A program made the translations under genes and the position numbers. DNA of 18,735 nt, taken from contig UQNJ01000020.1 of assembly GCA_900542295.1 (NCBI GenBank), positions 1 to 18,735 on the forward strand, written 5' to 3'. Of the stretch, positions 7,256 through 13,904 are shown one piece after another (positions within the stretch are counted from its first letter, which is position 1; each line of letters starts with the position of its first letter). The DNA comes from an uncultured Eubacteriales bacterium (lineage in GTDB: Bacteria; Bacillota; Clostridia; Peptostreptococcales; Anaerovoracaceae). Below the pieces are notes generated by a model. That model ran no database searches. It saw only the letters and a program-made list of their open reading frames with translations, and was not told the origin of the DNA.

Positions 7256-8512
7256 TTAAGCCCTTACGAGTTTTTTTAGATTTATATCTTTATCTGTCAG
7301 ACATACTGCCGAATAATTTTCAATGTTACATATAAGTTTTTTTGCATCATCTATAGATTCTTTAGAAACTTTTTCTATCCCCTCTATAACTTCGTCCTGC
7401 TCATATACCTTGCCTAAAAGCAAAAGATTTTTGCCTATATTGAACATTCTGCTGGCTACATTTTCCTGTCCGAATATATAGCTGCTCTTGAGCTGCTCCT
7501 TAGACATTAGTATTTCCTCTTCTGTCAGGCCTTTTTTGTCCAGTATATCCAGTTCTTCTTTTATTCCGTCTATTGCCATACCTATCTTGTCATGGCTTAC
7601 ACCTGCATATATGTTGTAATATCCGTCAGTGCTGAAAGTGCTGTTGGTGGAATATACGCTGTATGCAAGTCCCTTTTCTTCTCTTATATTCTGGAAGAAT
7701 CTTGAGCTCATGCTTCCGCCCATAACATTATTCAGTACGGCAAAATCGTAGTACATAGGGCTGTCGATACTTATACTTCTTACAGCCATACATATGTGGG
7801 ACTGTTTAATATCCTTTTTTATTACCTTAAATCCGGGAACATAAGGCTTTTCTTCATGGATTTCCAAGGCTCTTGACTCTTTTAACTTATTAAACTTGTC
7901 TGAAAGATATGCACAGAAATCATCCTTGTCGAAGCTTCCGGCAACAGATATGACTATTGAATCTCTGCTGTATGCATTTTCCTTATAATCTACTATTACA
8001 GGTCTTGTAATGCGTGAAAGTGATGTCTTGGTTCCTATTATTAAATTCCCAAGAGGTGAATCCTTAAATACAAGCTCTGTGATGCTGTCATGTACCAAAT
8101 CGTCGGGCTGGTCTTGTATCATTTTTATTTCTTCGCAAATTACTTGCCTTTCCTTAGTCATTTCCCTGCTATCAAAAACTGCATCGTTTACCATATCGAT
8201 TATGACTTCTGCTCCATCTTTTAAATGGGAACTTATAGTCTTTACATAATAACAAGTTGCTTCTTTTCCGGTAAAGGCATTCATCTGCCCGCCTATCTTG
8301 TCAACATCTTCTGCAATCTTTCTTGAGCTTCTTTTCTCTGTTCCTTTGAACATCATATGTTCAATAAAATGAGAAATGCCTGCAACCGAAGGCGTTTCGT
8401 TTACGGCACCGTTTTTTACCCATATGCCGAATGCCGCCGATTTGACATGATCCAATTCTTCCATTACTACTCTTATACCGCAGTCTAAAGTTCTTATATC
8501 AATATTTCCCAT
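7256..8512 (-). CDS. M16-family zinc peptidase (processing peptidase-like)
   Basis: A metallopeptidase of the M16 (pitrilysin/mitochondrial processing peptidase) family, related to Bacillus YmxG/MlpA. The inverted zinc motif HxxEH is seen as HFIEH (His48, Glu51, His52), and ICEEIKMIQDQPDD supplies the downstream Glu ligand. A GGSMSSRFFQNIREEKGLAYSVYS segment (described here by its ends, GGSMSSRFF and GLAYSVYS) is the conserved C-terminal half signature. With 418 residues it is a single half-unit that probably dimerises. The frame is open 19 codons further upstream, but the ATG at 8510-8512 has GGAGG 7 bases before it and begins MGNIDIRTLDCG, as in relatives. It is the first gene of the large - strand block and is divergent from the Cys-rich gene. 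Substrates are unknown. Confidence 0.93.
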   Translation of the reverse strand: MGNIDIRTLDCGIRVVMEELDHVKSAAFGIWVKNGAVNETPSVAGISHFIEHMMFKGTEKRSSRKIAEDVDKIGGQMNAFTGKEATCYYVKTISSHLKDGAEVIIDMVNDAVFDSREMTKERQVICEEIKMIQDQPDDLVHDSITELVFKDSPLGNLIIGTKTSLSRITRPVIVDYKENAYSRDSIVISVAGSFDKDDFCAYLSDKFNKLKESRALEIHEEKPYVPGFKVIKKDIKQSHICMAVRSISIDSPMYYDFAVLNNVMGGSMSSRFFQNIREEKGLAYSVYSTNSTFSTDGYYNIYAGVSHDKIGMAIDGIKEELDILDKKGLTEEEILMSKEQLKSSYIFGQENVASRMFNIGKNLLLLGKVYEQDEVIEGIEKVSKESIDDAKKLICNIENYSAVCLTDKDINLKKLVRA

Positions 8513-8541
8513 GTTGTTTCCTCCAAAAAATTTCATTTTAT

Positions 8542-8550
8542 ATAATAACA
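8542..8550 (-). promoter_or_regulatory. Candidate extended -10 promoter for the M16-dut-dgt block
   Basis: On the - strand the sequence TGTTATTAT fits an extended -10 element (TG, one base, then TATTAT) 29 bases before the M16 peptidase start codon. A clear -35 hexamer is not visible. It overlaps the -35 part of the divergent sigma-K-like promoter, so the two could interfere with each other. Confidence 0.3.
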
Positions 8551-8575
8551 CATTTTCTTTGATTTTCATATACTA
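8546..8575 (+). promoter_or_regulatory. Sigma-K-like (sporulation) promoter of the Cys-rich gene
   Basis: TAACA (8546-8550), a 16-base spacer and CATATACTA (8567-8575) match the AC ... CATANNNTA pattern of mother-cell sigma-K (and partly sigma-E) promoters. Transcription would start near 8582, about 33 bases before the ATG at 8615. The same arrangement with identical spacing occurs upstream of the small Cys-rich membrane protein at 17174-17203. Confidence 0.5.
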
Positions 8576-8614
8576 ACAGAGAAAGATATTGGACTATTTA
8601 AGGAGGTAAAATAT

Positions 8615-9634
8615 ATGAGCTGCTTTGGTGGGAGAGTATCCCAAGACCTCTATCAAAACTGCTGTAACGCCAATACTATCTGTGAATTCAACGGAGATAT
8701 AGACAGCTTAAAAAGTGAACCTATCTATGTTCAGAAGGTTTTCGACGCTGTTCTTTTTAATCTTCAAGGAATGAAAACCGTACAGAATCAGACATTCACT
8801 CCTAAAATTCCTTCGTGTCACAGAGTAAAAAGAGTTATAGATATAAGGTGTAAGAGGAGCTTCAATCCTTACAATGTAGATGACCCGTCTAATTTGAAGT
8901 TGGATGTTAATACAAGTATTTCCGGCGCAACTTTTTTACAGAATGCATCAGGTGAACAATTAACCGTTGTAGGTGCAGATGGCAACTGTTCTGAAAGGCT
9001 TCTTTATGCAGAGACAGACAGCTGTGATGAAAAATGTATGGGGACACCGATATTCGGAACTCAAAATATAGCCATAACGGGAAATGTGATAATAGAACTT
9101 GATTTGCTTCTTTGCGATAGCTGCAACAACGATGTTGTGTTTACTGTATGTACCAATGTAAATATTGCAGATGCTTCTCATCCTCTGATACTTACTAATT
9201 TCTTTGAAATTTGTATGCCTTCGTCTGTTGACACTGCATTTGTGCCGAGATTTACAGAGTTCTGTAATTCGGCATGTGAAGCAAGGCTTGCAACTAACAA
9301 CTGCGGCAGAGATTTAACTGTAAGTAATGACGGATGCGTATGCGGAAACCTTATTATCGCAATATGCGTTACATGTGAAAAGAAAATCGTTGTACCTGTT
9401 CAGCTGTGCGTTCTTTCGACAGGATATGCGCAGGCTGCCGTTCAGCAAAATTCAATATGTACAACTTTTCCGCCACTGTTTCCTAATCAGATTAGAGAGG
9501 AGGACACAAAAGAAAATTGCGGCGTAGATTGTGATAATACATGCGAACCTGAATATGCACACGATTGCTGCAATCCATGCGTGAGAAATGACAATTCAGA
9601 ATGCAGGCCGCAAAGACCTCAGCCAAGGAGATAA
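8615..9634 (+). CDS. Cysteine-rich protein, putative spore surface component
   Basis: I do not recognise a named family. The protein has 339 residues and about 29 cysteines (8.6 percent), many in pairs or close clusters (NCC, DSC, CVCG, CVTC, and CCNPC near the C-terminus). It has no signal peptide and no membrane helix. The N-terminal part (SEPIYVQKVFDAVLF) and several beta-rich stretches (NIAITGNVIIELDLLLC, LIIAICVTCEKKIVVPVQLCV) suggest repeated beta domains. The C-terminal 50 residues are Cys-, Pro- and Arg-rich and end in PQRPQPRR. AAGGAGGT lies 7 bases before the ATG. Leaderless Cys-rich proteins of this kind occur in clostridial spore coats and exosporia, and the sigma-K-like promoter fits that role, but it is an inference. 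The gene is single and divergent from the M16 block, and ends at a strong terminator. Confidence 0.85.
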   Translation: MSCFGGRVSQDLYQNCCNANTICEFNGDIDSLKSEPIYVQKVFDAVLFNLQGMKTVQNQTFTPKIPSCHRVKRVIDIRCKRSFNPYNVDDPSNLKLDVNTSISGATFLQNASGEQLTVVGADGNCSERLLYAETDSCDEKCMGTPIFGTQNIAITGNVIIELDLLLCDSCNNDVVFTVCTNVNIADASHPLILTNFFEICMPSSVDTAFVPRFTEFCNSACEARLATNNCGRDLTVSNDGCVCGNLIIAICVTCEKKIVVPVQLCVLSTGYAQAAVQQNSICTTFPPLFPNQIREEDTKENCGVDCDNTCEPEYAHDCCNPCVRNDNSECRPQRPQPRR

Positions 9635-9656
9635 ATAAAAAAAGTAATTTTGTAAT

Positions 9657-9705
9657 AAATGTTGAGATGGCTGAAAACAATTTCAGTTGTCTCAACATTT
9701 TTGTT
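9657..9705 (+). terminator. Strong intrinsic terminator of the Cys-rich gene
   Basis: An 11-bp outer stem (AAATGTTGAGA at 9657-9667 with 9690-9700) encloses a second 6-bp stem (CTGAAA 9671-9676 with TTTCAG 9681-9686), separated by a 3-by-3 internal loop, and a T-rich run follows. It begins 23 bases after the stop codon. Its arms (TGTTGAGA/TCTCAACA) resemble those of the hairpin series further right. Confidence 0.8.
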
Positions 9706-9893
9706 AGCAGATTGCCTTTTCCCTCAGATGTCTTTTTTATCACTTCGCAGCATTCTGCAAAAACTTTGACTTCAAATCGTTCTTCTTGCTTTGGATCCCG
9801 ATAGCTTTCTTTTTTTAGAAAGTCTTTCTGTTGCTGCAAGTATATGATCGGCTTTTGTATCTGTATCCACTCTATAGTGTACAGTTCATTCAG
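9703..9893 (-). pseudogene. Possible gene remnant between the terminator and the hairpin array
   Basis: A - strand frame is open from just after a TAG at 9894-9896 through this stretch. It reads like a charged helical protein (for example NELYTIEWIQIQKP, then KQEERFEVKVFAECCEVIKK) but has no ATG, no ribosome binding site, and runs on into the terminator and the antisense of the Cys-rich gene. A neighbouring frame in the same place also gives a protein-like stretch (DTDTKADHILAATERLSKK). This could be debris of a lost gene or chance; I recognise no family. Confidence 0.2.
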
Positions 9894-9898
9894 CTATA

Positions 9899-10218
9899 TG
9901 TTGTCAGAAATAAGCTTTTTCTCTAATTTTGACAACATTTGACTCATCTTTTCTTTGATTTGGTACATTTTTTCCCTTCTTTTCACTGCTTTGTTGTCAA
10001 ATTTTCGAATTTCGGCAAAACTGACAACACTTTTTCGGTTTTTTGTTGCTAAATTTCTTATTTTTCAAGACTGTGACAACATTTTTTCAAAAAGTGTTGC
10101 CATAAAAGGACATTTTTTTGAAATCAGCCACTTGTTGGCATTTTACGACAAATTTTGACCTATTTATTAGGTGATTTGTTAGCTGTTTTGCTAAAAACCA
10201 TCAATTTAGCCAACAAAT
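9899..10218. repeat. Array of hairpins with TGTTGTCA/TGACAACA arms
   Basis: Three units of 38 to 39 bases have almost the same outer arms: 9899-9937 (TGTTGTCA ... TGACAACA), 9992-10029 (TGTTGTCA ... TGACAACA) and 10044-10081 (TGTTGCTA ... TGACAACA). The inner 22 to 23 bases are T-rich on the + strand and differ between units. Beyond them lie TGTTGCCA (10095-10102) and TGTTGGCA (10133-10140) in direct orientation. Then comes an 11-bp stem between 10174-10184 and 10208-10218 with the related arms ATTTGTTAGCT/AGCCAACAAAT. No gene is convincing in this stretch. Its function is unknown; protein-binding sites, a structured RNA or decayed mobile-element ends are possible. Confidence 0.6.
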
Positions 10219-10326
10219 TTACGGCAAGAAGCCTAGAAGTTCTATAGCTTCGCTGAAATATCTAAGAGAAAACCATCCATCATGCAACAAAAGGTAGAAA
10301 TTTATGACTTATGAGTTTTGCTCATA

Positions 10327-10349
10327 TAAAAGGGCGGCTTACACCACCC
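10327..10349 (-). terminator. Intrinsic terminator of the 54-residue membrane protein gene
   Basis: On the - strand GGGTGG (10344-10349) pairs with CCGCCC (10332-10337) around a 6-base loop, and TTTTAT follows. It lies about 55 bases after the small gene's stop codon. Confidence 0.6.
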
Positions 10350-10404
10350 ATATTTATTATATAATCTACATTACCCTGTCTCCGACACGGAATGTTTTAT
10401 TTTC

Positions 10405-10569
10405 CTATAAAGAAACAATTATCCACAATATAATAGCAACAGTAAGAAATATAGAGCCGATTACATTTGAGACCCATCCATATCTCTGTGTGCCTTTTGT
10501 GGATTTAAACATATATATTTCAAACGCTATCATCAATGCTAAGATTACAAAAATAATGAATACTTTCAT
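10405..10569 (-). CDS. 54-residue membrane protein, two predicted helices
   Basis: This short gene encodes 54 residues. The first hydrophobic helix covers about residues 2-20 (KVFIIFVILALMIAF). A polar basic loop follows (FKSTKGTQRYGW), and a second helix covers about residues 34-53 (VIGSIFLTVAIILWIIVSL). AAGGAG (10581-10586) lies 11 bases before the ATG, slightly far but otherwise strong, and a hairpin terminator follows the stop. I do not recognise the family; two-helix proteins of this size are common in Bacillota and mostly uncharacterised. It stands alone, divergent from thiN. No clear -35/-10 pair was found in its 240-base upstream region. Confidence 0.75.
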   Translation of the reverse strand: MKVFIIFVILALMIAFEIYMFKSTKGTQRYGWVSNVIGSIFLTVAIILWIIVSL

Positions 10570-10733
10570 TGTGCTCTCATCTCCTTAAACTAGAATATCA
10601 TAATAATACAGTTATTATCTAATGCTTTTGTTTAAACATAGTTTTGCTTGTTTAATAAAATTTCAACATATATTTTCTTATTGTCAATATAGTTAGTTGT
10701 ACTGCAACCTCCTATCCCTCTTTTTATTTTATA

Positions 10734-10762
10734 TTGGCTTTTCCCGTCAAAAGTATTATAAT
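10734..10762 (+). promoter_or_regulatory. Sigma-A-type promoter of the thiN-metY-metA operon
   Basis: TTGGCT (10734-10739) and a perfect TATAAT (10757-10762) are separated by exactly 17 bases, about 50 bases before the thiN ATG. The leader from the expected start (near 10769) is too short for a SAM or TPP riboswitch, and no conserved riboswitch block is seen on the + strand. Confidence 0.7.
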
Positions 10763-10811
10763 ATATTGGTTAAGAAGTTTATAATTTCAATTTTATAACA
10801 GGAGAAAATCC

Positions 10812-11450
10812 ATGAAAAAACCTGTATGTTATATAATAGGTGCAGGCGAGCATTACGCTCCGCTGCCTCTGCAAGCTTCAAAAGATATGGTAATAGCCGC
10901 AGACGGCGGTTACTCCTTTCTTTCTTCCCTTGGCAGAGCTGCCGACATAATCATAGGCGATTTCGATTCCCTCGGTTTTGTGCCTTGCGGCAATAATGTG
11001 GTAGTGCTATCACCCATCAAGGATAATACCGATATGGAGGCTGCCATAGAAGAGGGTTGGAACTGTGGATACCGATTTTTCGCCATATACGGAGGTTTGG
11101 GAGGCAGAATAGACCACACAATAGCCAATATTCAGTGTATTGCCTCAATTGCAGCAAGAGGCGGCAGAGGATTTCTCATCGGCAAGGATTCGGTAATCAC
11201 TGCTATTCACAACGATAAAATATGTTTTGCACCTGAATCGTCAGGCTACATATCGGTTTTTTCCCATGATGAAAAAGCTTACGGCGTATATGAGTCGGGG
11301 CTTAAATACAGCCTAAATGATGCTACCCTTTCCAACAAAGCTTCACTTGGTGTAAGCAACGAATTTACAGGCATAGAAAGCTGCATTTCCGTTAGAGAAG
11401 GAACTCTTATAATCGTTTACCCTATCGGAACTGAAGAAATATATAAATAA
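10812..11450 (+). CDS. thiN: Thiamine pyrophosphokinase
   Basis: The enzyme transfers pyrophosphate from ATP to thiamine, making the cofactor thiamine diphosphate. Family motifs are AADGGYSFL (about residues 30-38), IIIGDFDSLG (about 47-56), the SPIKDNTDMEAAI stretch with its conserved Asp residues, and GGLGGRIDHTIANIQ, which lines the active site. The C-terminal part contains SLGVSNEF, the thiamine-binding segment common in this family. The length of 212 residues is normal for bacterial ThiN. GGAG lies 7 bases before the ATG. It is the first gene of an operon with metY (16-base gap) and metA, an unusual partner set for a thiamine salvage enzyme. Confidence 0.95.
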   Translation: MKKPVCYIIGAGEHYAPLPLQASKDMVIAADGGYSFLSSLGRAADIIIGDFDSLGFVPCGNNVVVLSPIKDNTDMEAAIEEGWNCGYRFFAIYGGLGGRIDHTIANIQCIASIAARGGRGFLIGKDSVITAIHNDKICFAPESSGYISVFSHDEKAYGVYESGLKYSLNDATLSNKASLGVSNEFTGIESCISVREGTLIIVYPIGTEEIYK

Positions 11451-11466
11451 CAAGGAGATTTACAAA

Positions 11467-12753
11467 ATGAAAAAGCAAAATATAGAGACAATATGTATTC
11501 AGGGCGGATATAATCCGGCAAACGGACAGCCTCGTCAGCTTCCGATAATACAAAGCACCACTTACAGATATGACACCAGTGAAGACATGGGCAAACTGTT
11601 TGATCTTGAGTCAGACGGATATATGTACTCAAGACTTGCAAATCCAACATGCGACATGGTGGCAAAAAAGATAGCTGCTATGGAGGGCGGCGCTGCTGCA
11701 ATGCTTACAAGCTCCGGACAAGCGGCAAATTTTTATGCAATATTCAATATTGCCTCATGTGGAGATCATATAGTAGCCTCCTCCACCATATACGGCGGTA
11801 CTTTTAACTTATTTTCTGTAACTATGAAACGCATGGGAATAGACTTTACCTTTGTAAGTCCGGATTGCAGTAATGAAGAGCTTAATGCTGCTTTCAGAGA
11901 AAATACCAAGGCTGTTTTTGGAGAAACCATAGCAAACCCTGCTCTTACAGTGCTCGATATAGAAAAGTTCGCAAAGGCTGCCCATGAACATGGAGTTCCT
12001 CTTATTATAGATAATACATTTGCAACTCCTGTTAATTGCAGACCTTTTGAATGGGGCGCCGATATAGTTACTCATTCAACCACAAAATATATGGAAGGCC
12101 ATGCAGCTACCATAGGAGGCTGTATCGTGGACAGCGGCAAATTCGACTGGACAAAATATCCTGAAAAATTCCCGGGACTTTGCAGCCCTGATGACAGTTA
12201 CCATGGAGTAACATATACTGAAAGATTCGGTCTTGAGGGTGCTTTTATAACCAAAGCCGTAGCTCAGCTTATGCGTGATTTTGGCTCTACCCCATCACCA
12301 CAGAGCGCATTTCTTTTGAGCCTCGGTCTTGAAAGTCTTCCTGTAAGAATGGAGCGCCACTGCTCCAATGCACTTAAAATGGCTCAATTCCTTGAAAACC
12401 ACAGTCAAGTGGCTTGGGTAAACTACCCTGACCTTGCTTCAAATAAATACCACTATTTGACGTCTAAATATTTGCCTAAGGGTTCTTGCGGTGTCATAAG
12501 TTTCGGTATTAAAGGAGGAAGAAAAGCAGCTGAGGAATTTATGGGACATCTGAAACTTGCTTCCATAGAAACTCATGTTGCCGATTCAAGAACATGTTGC
12601 CTGCACCCTGCAAGTTCCACTCATCGTCAGATGACAGAAGCACAGCTTCAAGACGCAGGAGTTCCCGGTGACCTTATAAGAATATCCATCGGACTTGAAA
12701 ACATAGACGACCTCATCGAGGATGTTTCAAACGCCCTTAAAAAATTAAAATAA
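11467..12753 (+). CDS. metY: O-acetylhomoserine sulfhydrylase (aminocarboxypropyltransferase)
   Basis: A pyridoxal-phosphate enzyme of the Cys/Met metabolism family that makes homocysteine directly from O-acetylhomoserine and sulfide. The cofactor lysine is Lys207 in THSTTKYMEGH, with Asp182 in IDNTFATP contacting the pyridine nitrogen, YMYSRLANPT supplying the phosphate-binding Tyr and Arg of the neighbouring subunit, and TSSGQAA (81-87) the phosphate loop. The 428-residue length and the insertion around DDSYHGVTYTERFG are typical of MetY rather than the shorter (about 390) cystathionine enzymes. AAGGAG lies 9 bases before the ATG. The gene is followed after 31 bases by metA, which makes its substrate, so the two form a consecutive pathway. 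Confidence 0.96.
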   Translation: MKKQNIETICIQGGYNPANGQPRQLPIIQSTTYRYDTSEDMGKLFDLESDGYMYSRLANPTCDMVAKKIAAMEGGAAAMLTSSGQAANFYAIFNIASCGDHIVASSTIYGGTFNLFSVTMKRMGIDFTFVSPDCSNEELNAAFRENTKAVFGETIANPALTVLDIEKFAKAAHEHGVPLIIDNTFATPVNCRPFEWGADIVTHSTTKYMEGHAATIGGCIVDSGKFDWTKYPEKFPGLCSPDDSYHGVTYTERFGLEGAFITKAVAQLMRDFGSTPSPQSAFLLSLGLESLPVRMERHCSNALKMAQFLENHSQVAWVNYPDLASNKYHYLTSKYLPKGSCGVISFGIKGGRKAAEEFMGHLKLASIETHVADSRTCCLHPASSTHRQMTEAQLQDAGVPGDLIRISIGLENIDDLIEDVSNALKKLK

Positions 12754-12784
12754 AACGCTGTAACATAGAAAGGACATTATCAGA

Positions 12785-13708
12785 ATGCCTATAAAAATAC
12801 CTAACGATTTACCTGCAACAAAAACACTAACCAACGAGAATATATTCGTCATGACCGAGACGAGAGCCATAACTCAGGACATTCGTCCTCTAAAGGTTCT
12901 TCTCTTAAACCTCATGCCGAAAAAAATAGAAACGGAAACTCAGCTTTCAAGGCTTATAGGAAATACTCCTCTTCAGGTAGAGCTGGAACTCATCATGACC
13001 AAGTCTCATGTTTCCACTCATACGCCGGAGGAACATCTGTTGTCTTTTTATAAGACATTTGAGGATGTCAAAGACGGCAATTTCGACGGTCTTATCATAA
13101 CGGGTGCTCCTGTGGAGCTGCTTCCTTTTGAAGAAGTGGAATATTGGGAAGAACTGTGTGAAATTATGGAATGGAGCAAAACCCATGTACACAGTACATT
13201 CCATATATGCTGGGGTGCTCAGGCAGGTCTTTACTATCACTATGGAATTCCAAAACATCGCTTGCCTGAAAAGATGTTTGGAGTATTTAATCACAAAATG
13301 GAAGTCAAAAACAGCATTCTTTTCAGAGGATTTGACGATACTTTTTATGTCCCCCATTCGAGGCATACTACTGTATACCGTGAGGATATAGAAAAGGTTC
13401 CTCAGCTTGATATCCTCGCTTCTTCCAAAGAAGCCGGAGTTTATGCCGTGGCAACCGAGTCAGGAGAACAGATATTTATCATGGGTCATTCGGAATACGA
13501 CGCATTGACTCTTGAGACTGAATATCTCAGAGATAAAAACAATGGACTTCCTATAGAAGTCCCGAAAAATTATTATCCCAACGACGATGACAGTTTGGAG
13601 CCGGTAGTCACATGGCGTTCATGCGCCAATCTGCTTTATTCCAACTGGCTCAATTATTTTGTATACCAGACTACTCCATTTGATCTGACCACATTAAAGA
13701 AATTGTAA
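12785..13708 (+). CDS. metA: Homoserine O-acetyltransferase, MetA family
   Basis: The enzyme acylates the hydroxyl of homoserine, the committed step to methionine. The class I glutamine-amidotransferase-like fold is shown by ITGAPVELLPFEEVEYW and the nucleophile Cys142 in FHICWGAQAG. The catalytic His234 and Glu236 lie in MGHSEYDALTLE. Residue 111 is Glu (GAPVE); in studied MetA enzymes Glu here goes with acetyl-CoA and Gly with succinyl-CoA. Despite the usual name homoserine O-succinyltransferase, acetylation is therefore the likely activity, and it matches the adjacent metY. The 307-residue length is complete. A weak AAAGGA lies 14 to 19 bases before the ATG. The gene ends the operon, with a bidirectional terminator about 150 bases on. 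Confidence 0.96.
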   Translation: MPIKIPNDLPATKTLTNENIFVMTETRAITQDIRPLKVLLLNLMPKKIETETQLSRLIGNTPLQVELELIMTKSHVSTHTPEEHLLSFYKTFEDVKDGNFDGLIITGAPVELLPFEEVEYWEELCEIMEWSKTHVHSTFHICWGAQAGLYYHYGIPKHRLPEKMFGVFNHKMEVKNSILFRGFDDTFYVPHSRHTTVYREDIEKVPQLDILASSKEAGVYAVATESGEQIFIMGHSEYDALTLETEYLRDKNNGLPIEVPKNYYPNDDDSLEPVVTWRSCANLLYSNWLNYFVYQTTPFDLTTLKKL

Positions 13709-13881
13709 TTACAAAAAATGATATTGTAAATGTTCGTGAGTATCTTGAGTTGTTCTGCATCATTGGCGGAATTGTACTGAACTATCCTCACACTTATATG
13801 CCGACAGCTCTCCTATTAAGAGGCACGGTCAAACCTGATGTAGCAAGTCTTATATCAACAAAAATGGGCAGCCCAATCTGA
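13699..13881 (+). other. Open frame without a start, possible gene remnant
   Basis: After metA one + strand frame is open for 60 codons up to a TGA at 13879-13881 and gives a protein-like sequence (NVREYLELFCIIGGIVLNYP, then LLLRGTVKPDVASLI). It overlaps the metA end in another frame, has no usable start or ribosome binding site, and runs into the terminator stem. It may be the remains of a gene tail or chance. Confidence 0.2.
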
Positions 13882-13902
13882 CGGACTGCCCATTTTGTTG
13901 AT
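13854..13902. terminator. Bidirectional terminator between metA and the MBL-fold gene
   Basis: A 17-bp stem with one bulged A (ATCAACA plus A-run plus TGGGCAG at 13854-13871, pairing with 13886-13902) closes a 14-base loop. A and T runs on each side let it serve the + strand operon and the - strand gene ending at 13905. Confidence 0.8.
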
Positions 13903-13904
13903 TT

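Noticed and set aside
8513..8569. Longer N-terminus for the M16 peptidase (19 extra codons)
   Set aside because: The internal ATG at 8510-8512 has a perfect GGAGG 7 bases upstream and starts like other family members; the extension also covers the divergent promoter.
9899..10218. CRISPR array or integron attC sites
   Set aside because: The units are not direct repeats with uniform spacers, and the arms do not fit the GTTRRRY/RYYYAAC core of attC; no cas or integrase gene is nearby.
9899..10218. Insertion sequence with terminal inverted repeats
   Set aside because: No transposase is encoded between any pair of arms; the pairs are only 38 to 45 bases apart.
10314..10328. Small palindrome ATGAG ... 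CTCAT
   Set aside because: A 5-bp stem with a 5-base loop in AT-rich DNA is expected by chance and has no T-run of its own.
10700..10730. GAGGGATAGGAGGTTGCAG on the - strand looks a little like the start of a lysine riboswitch or SAM box
   Set aside because: The rest of the roughly 180-base lysine aptamer is absent, the next gene is a small membrane protein, and no SAM-box or T-box core is found on either strand.
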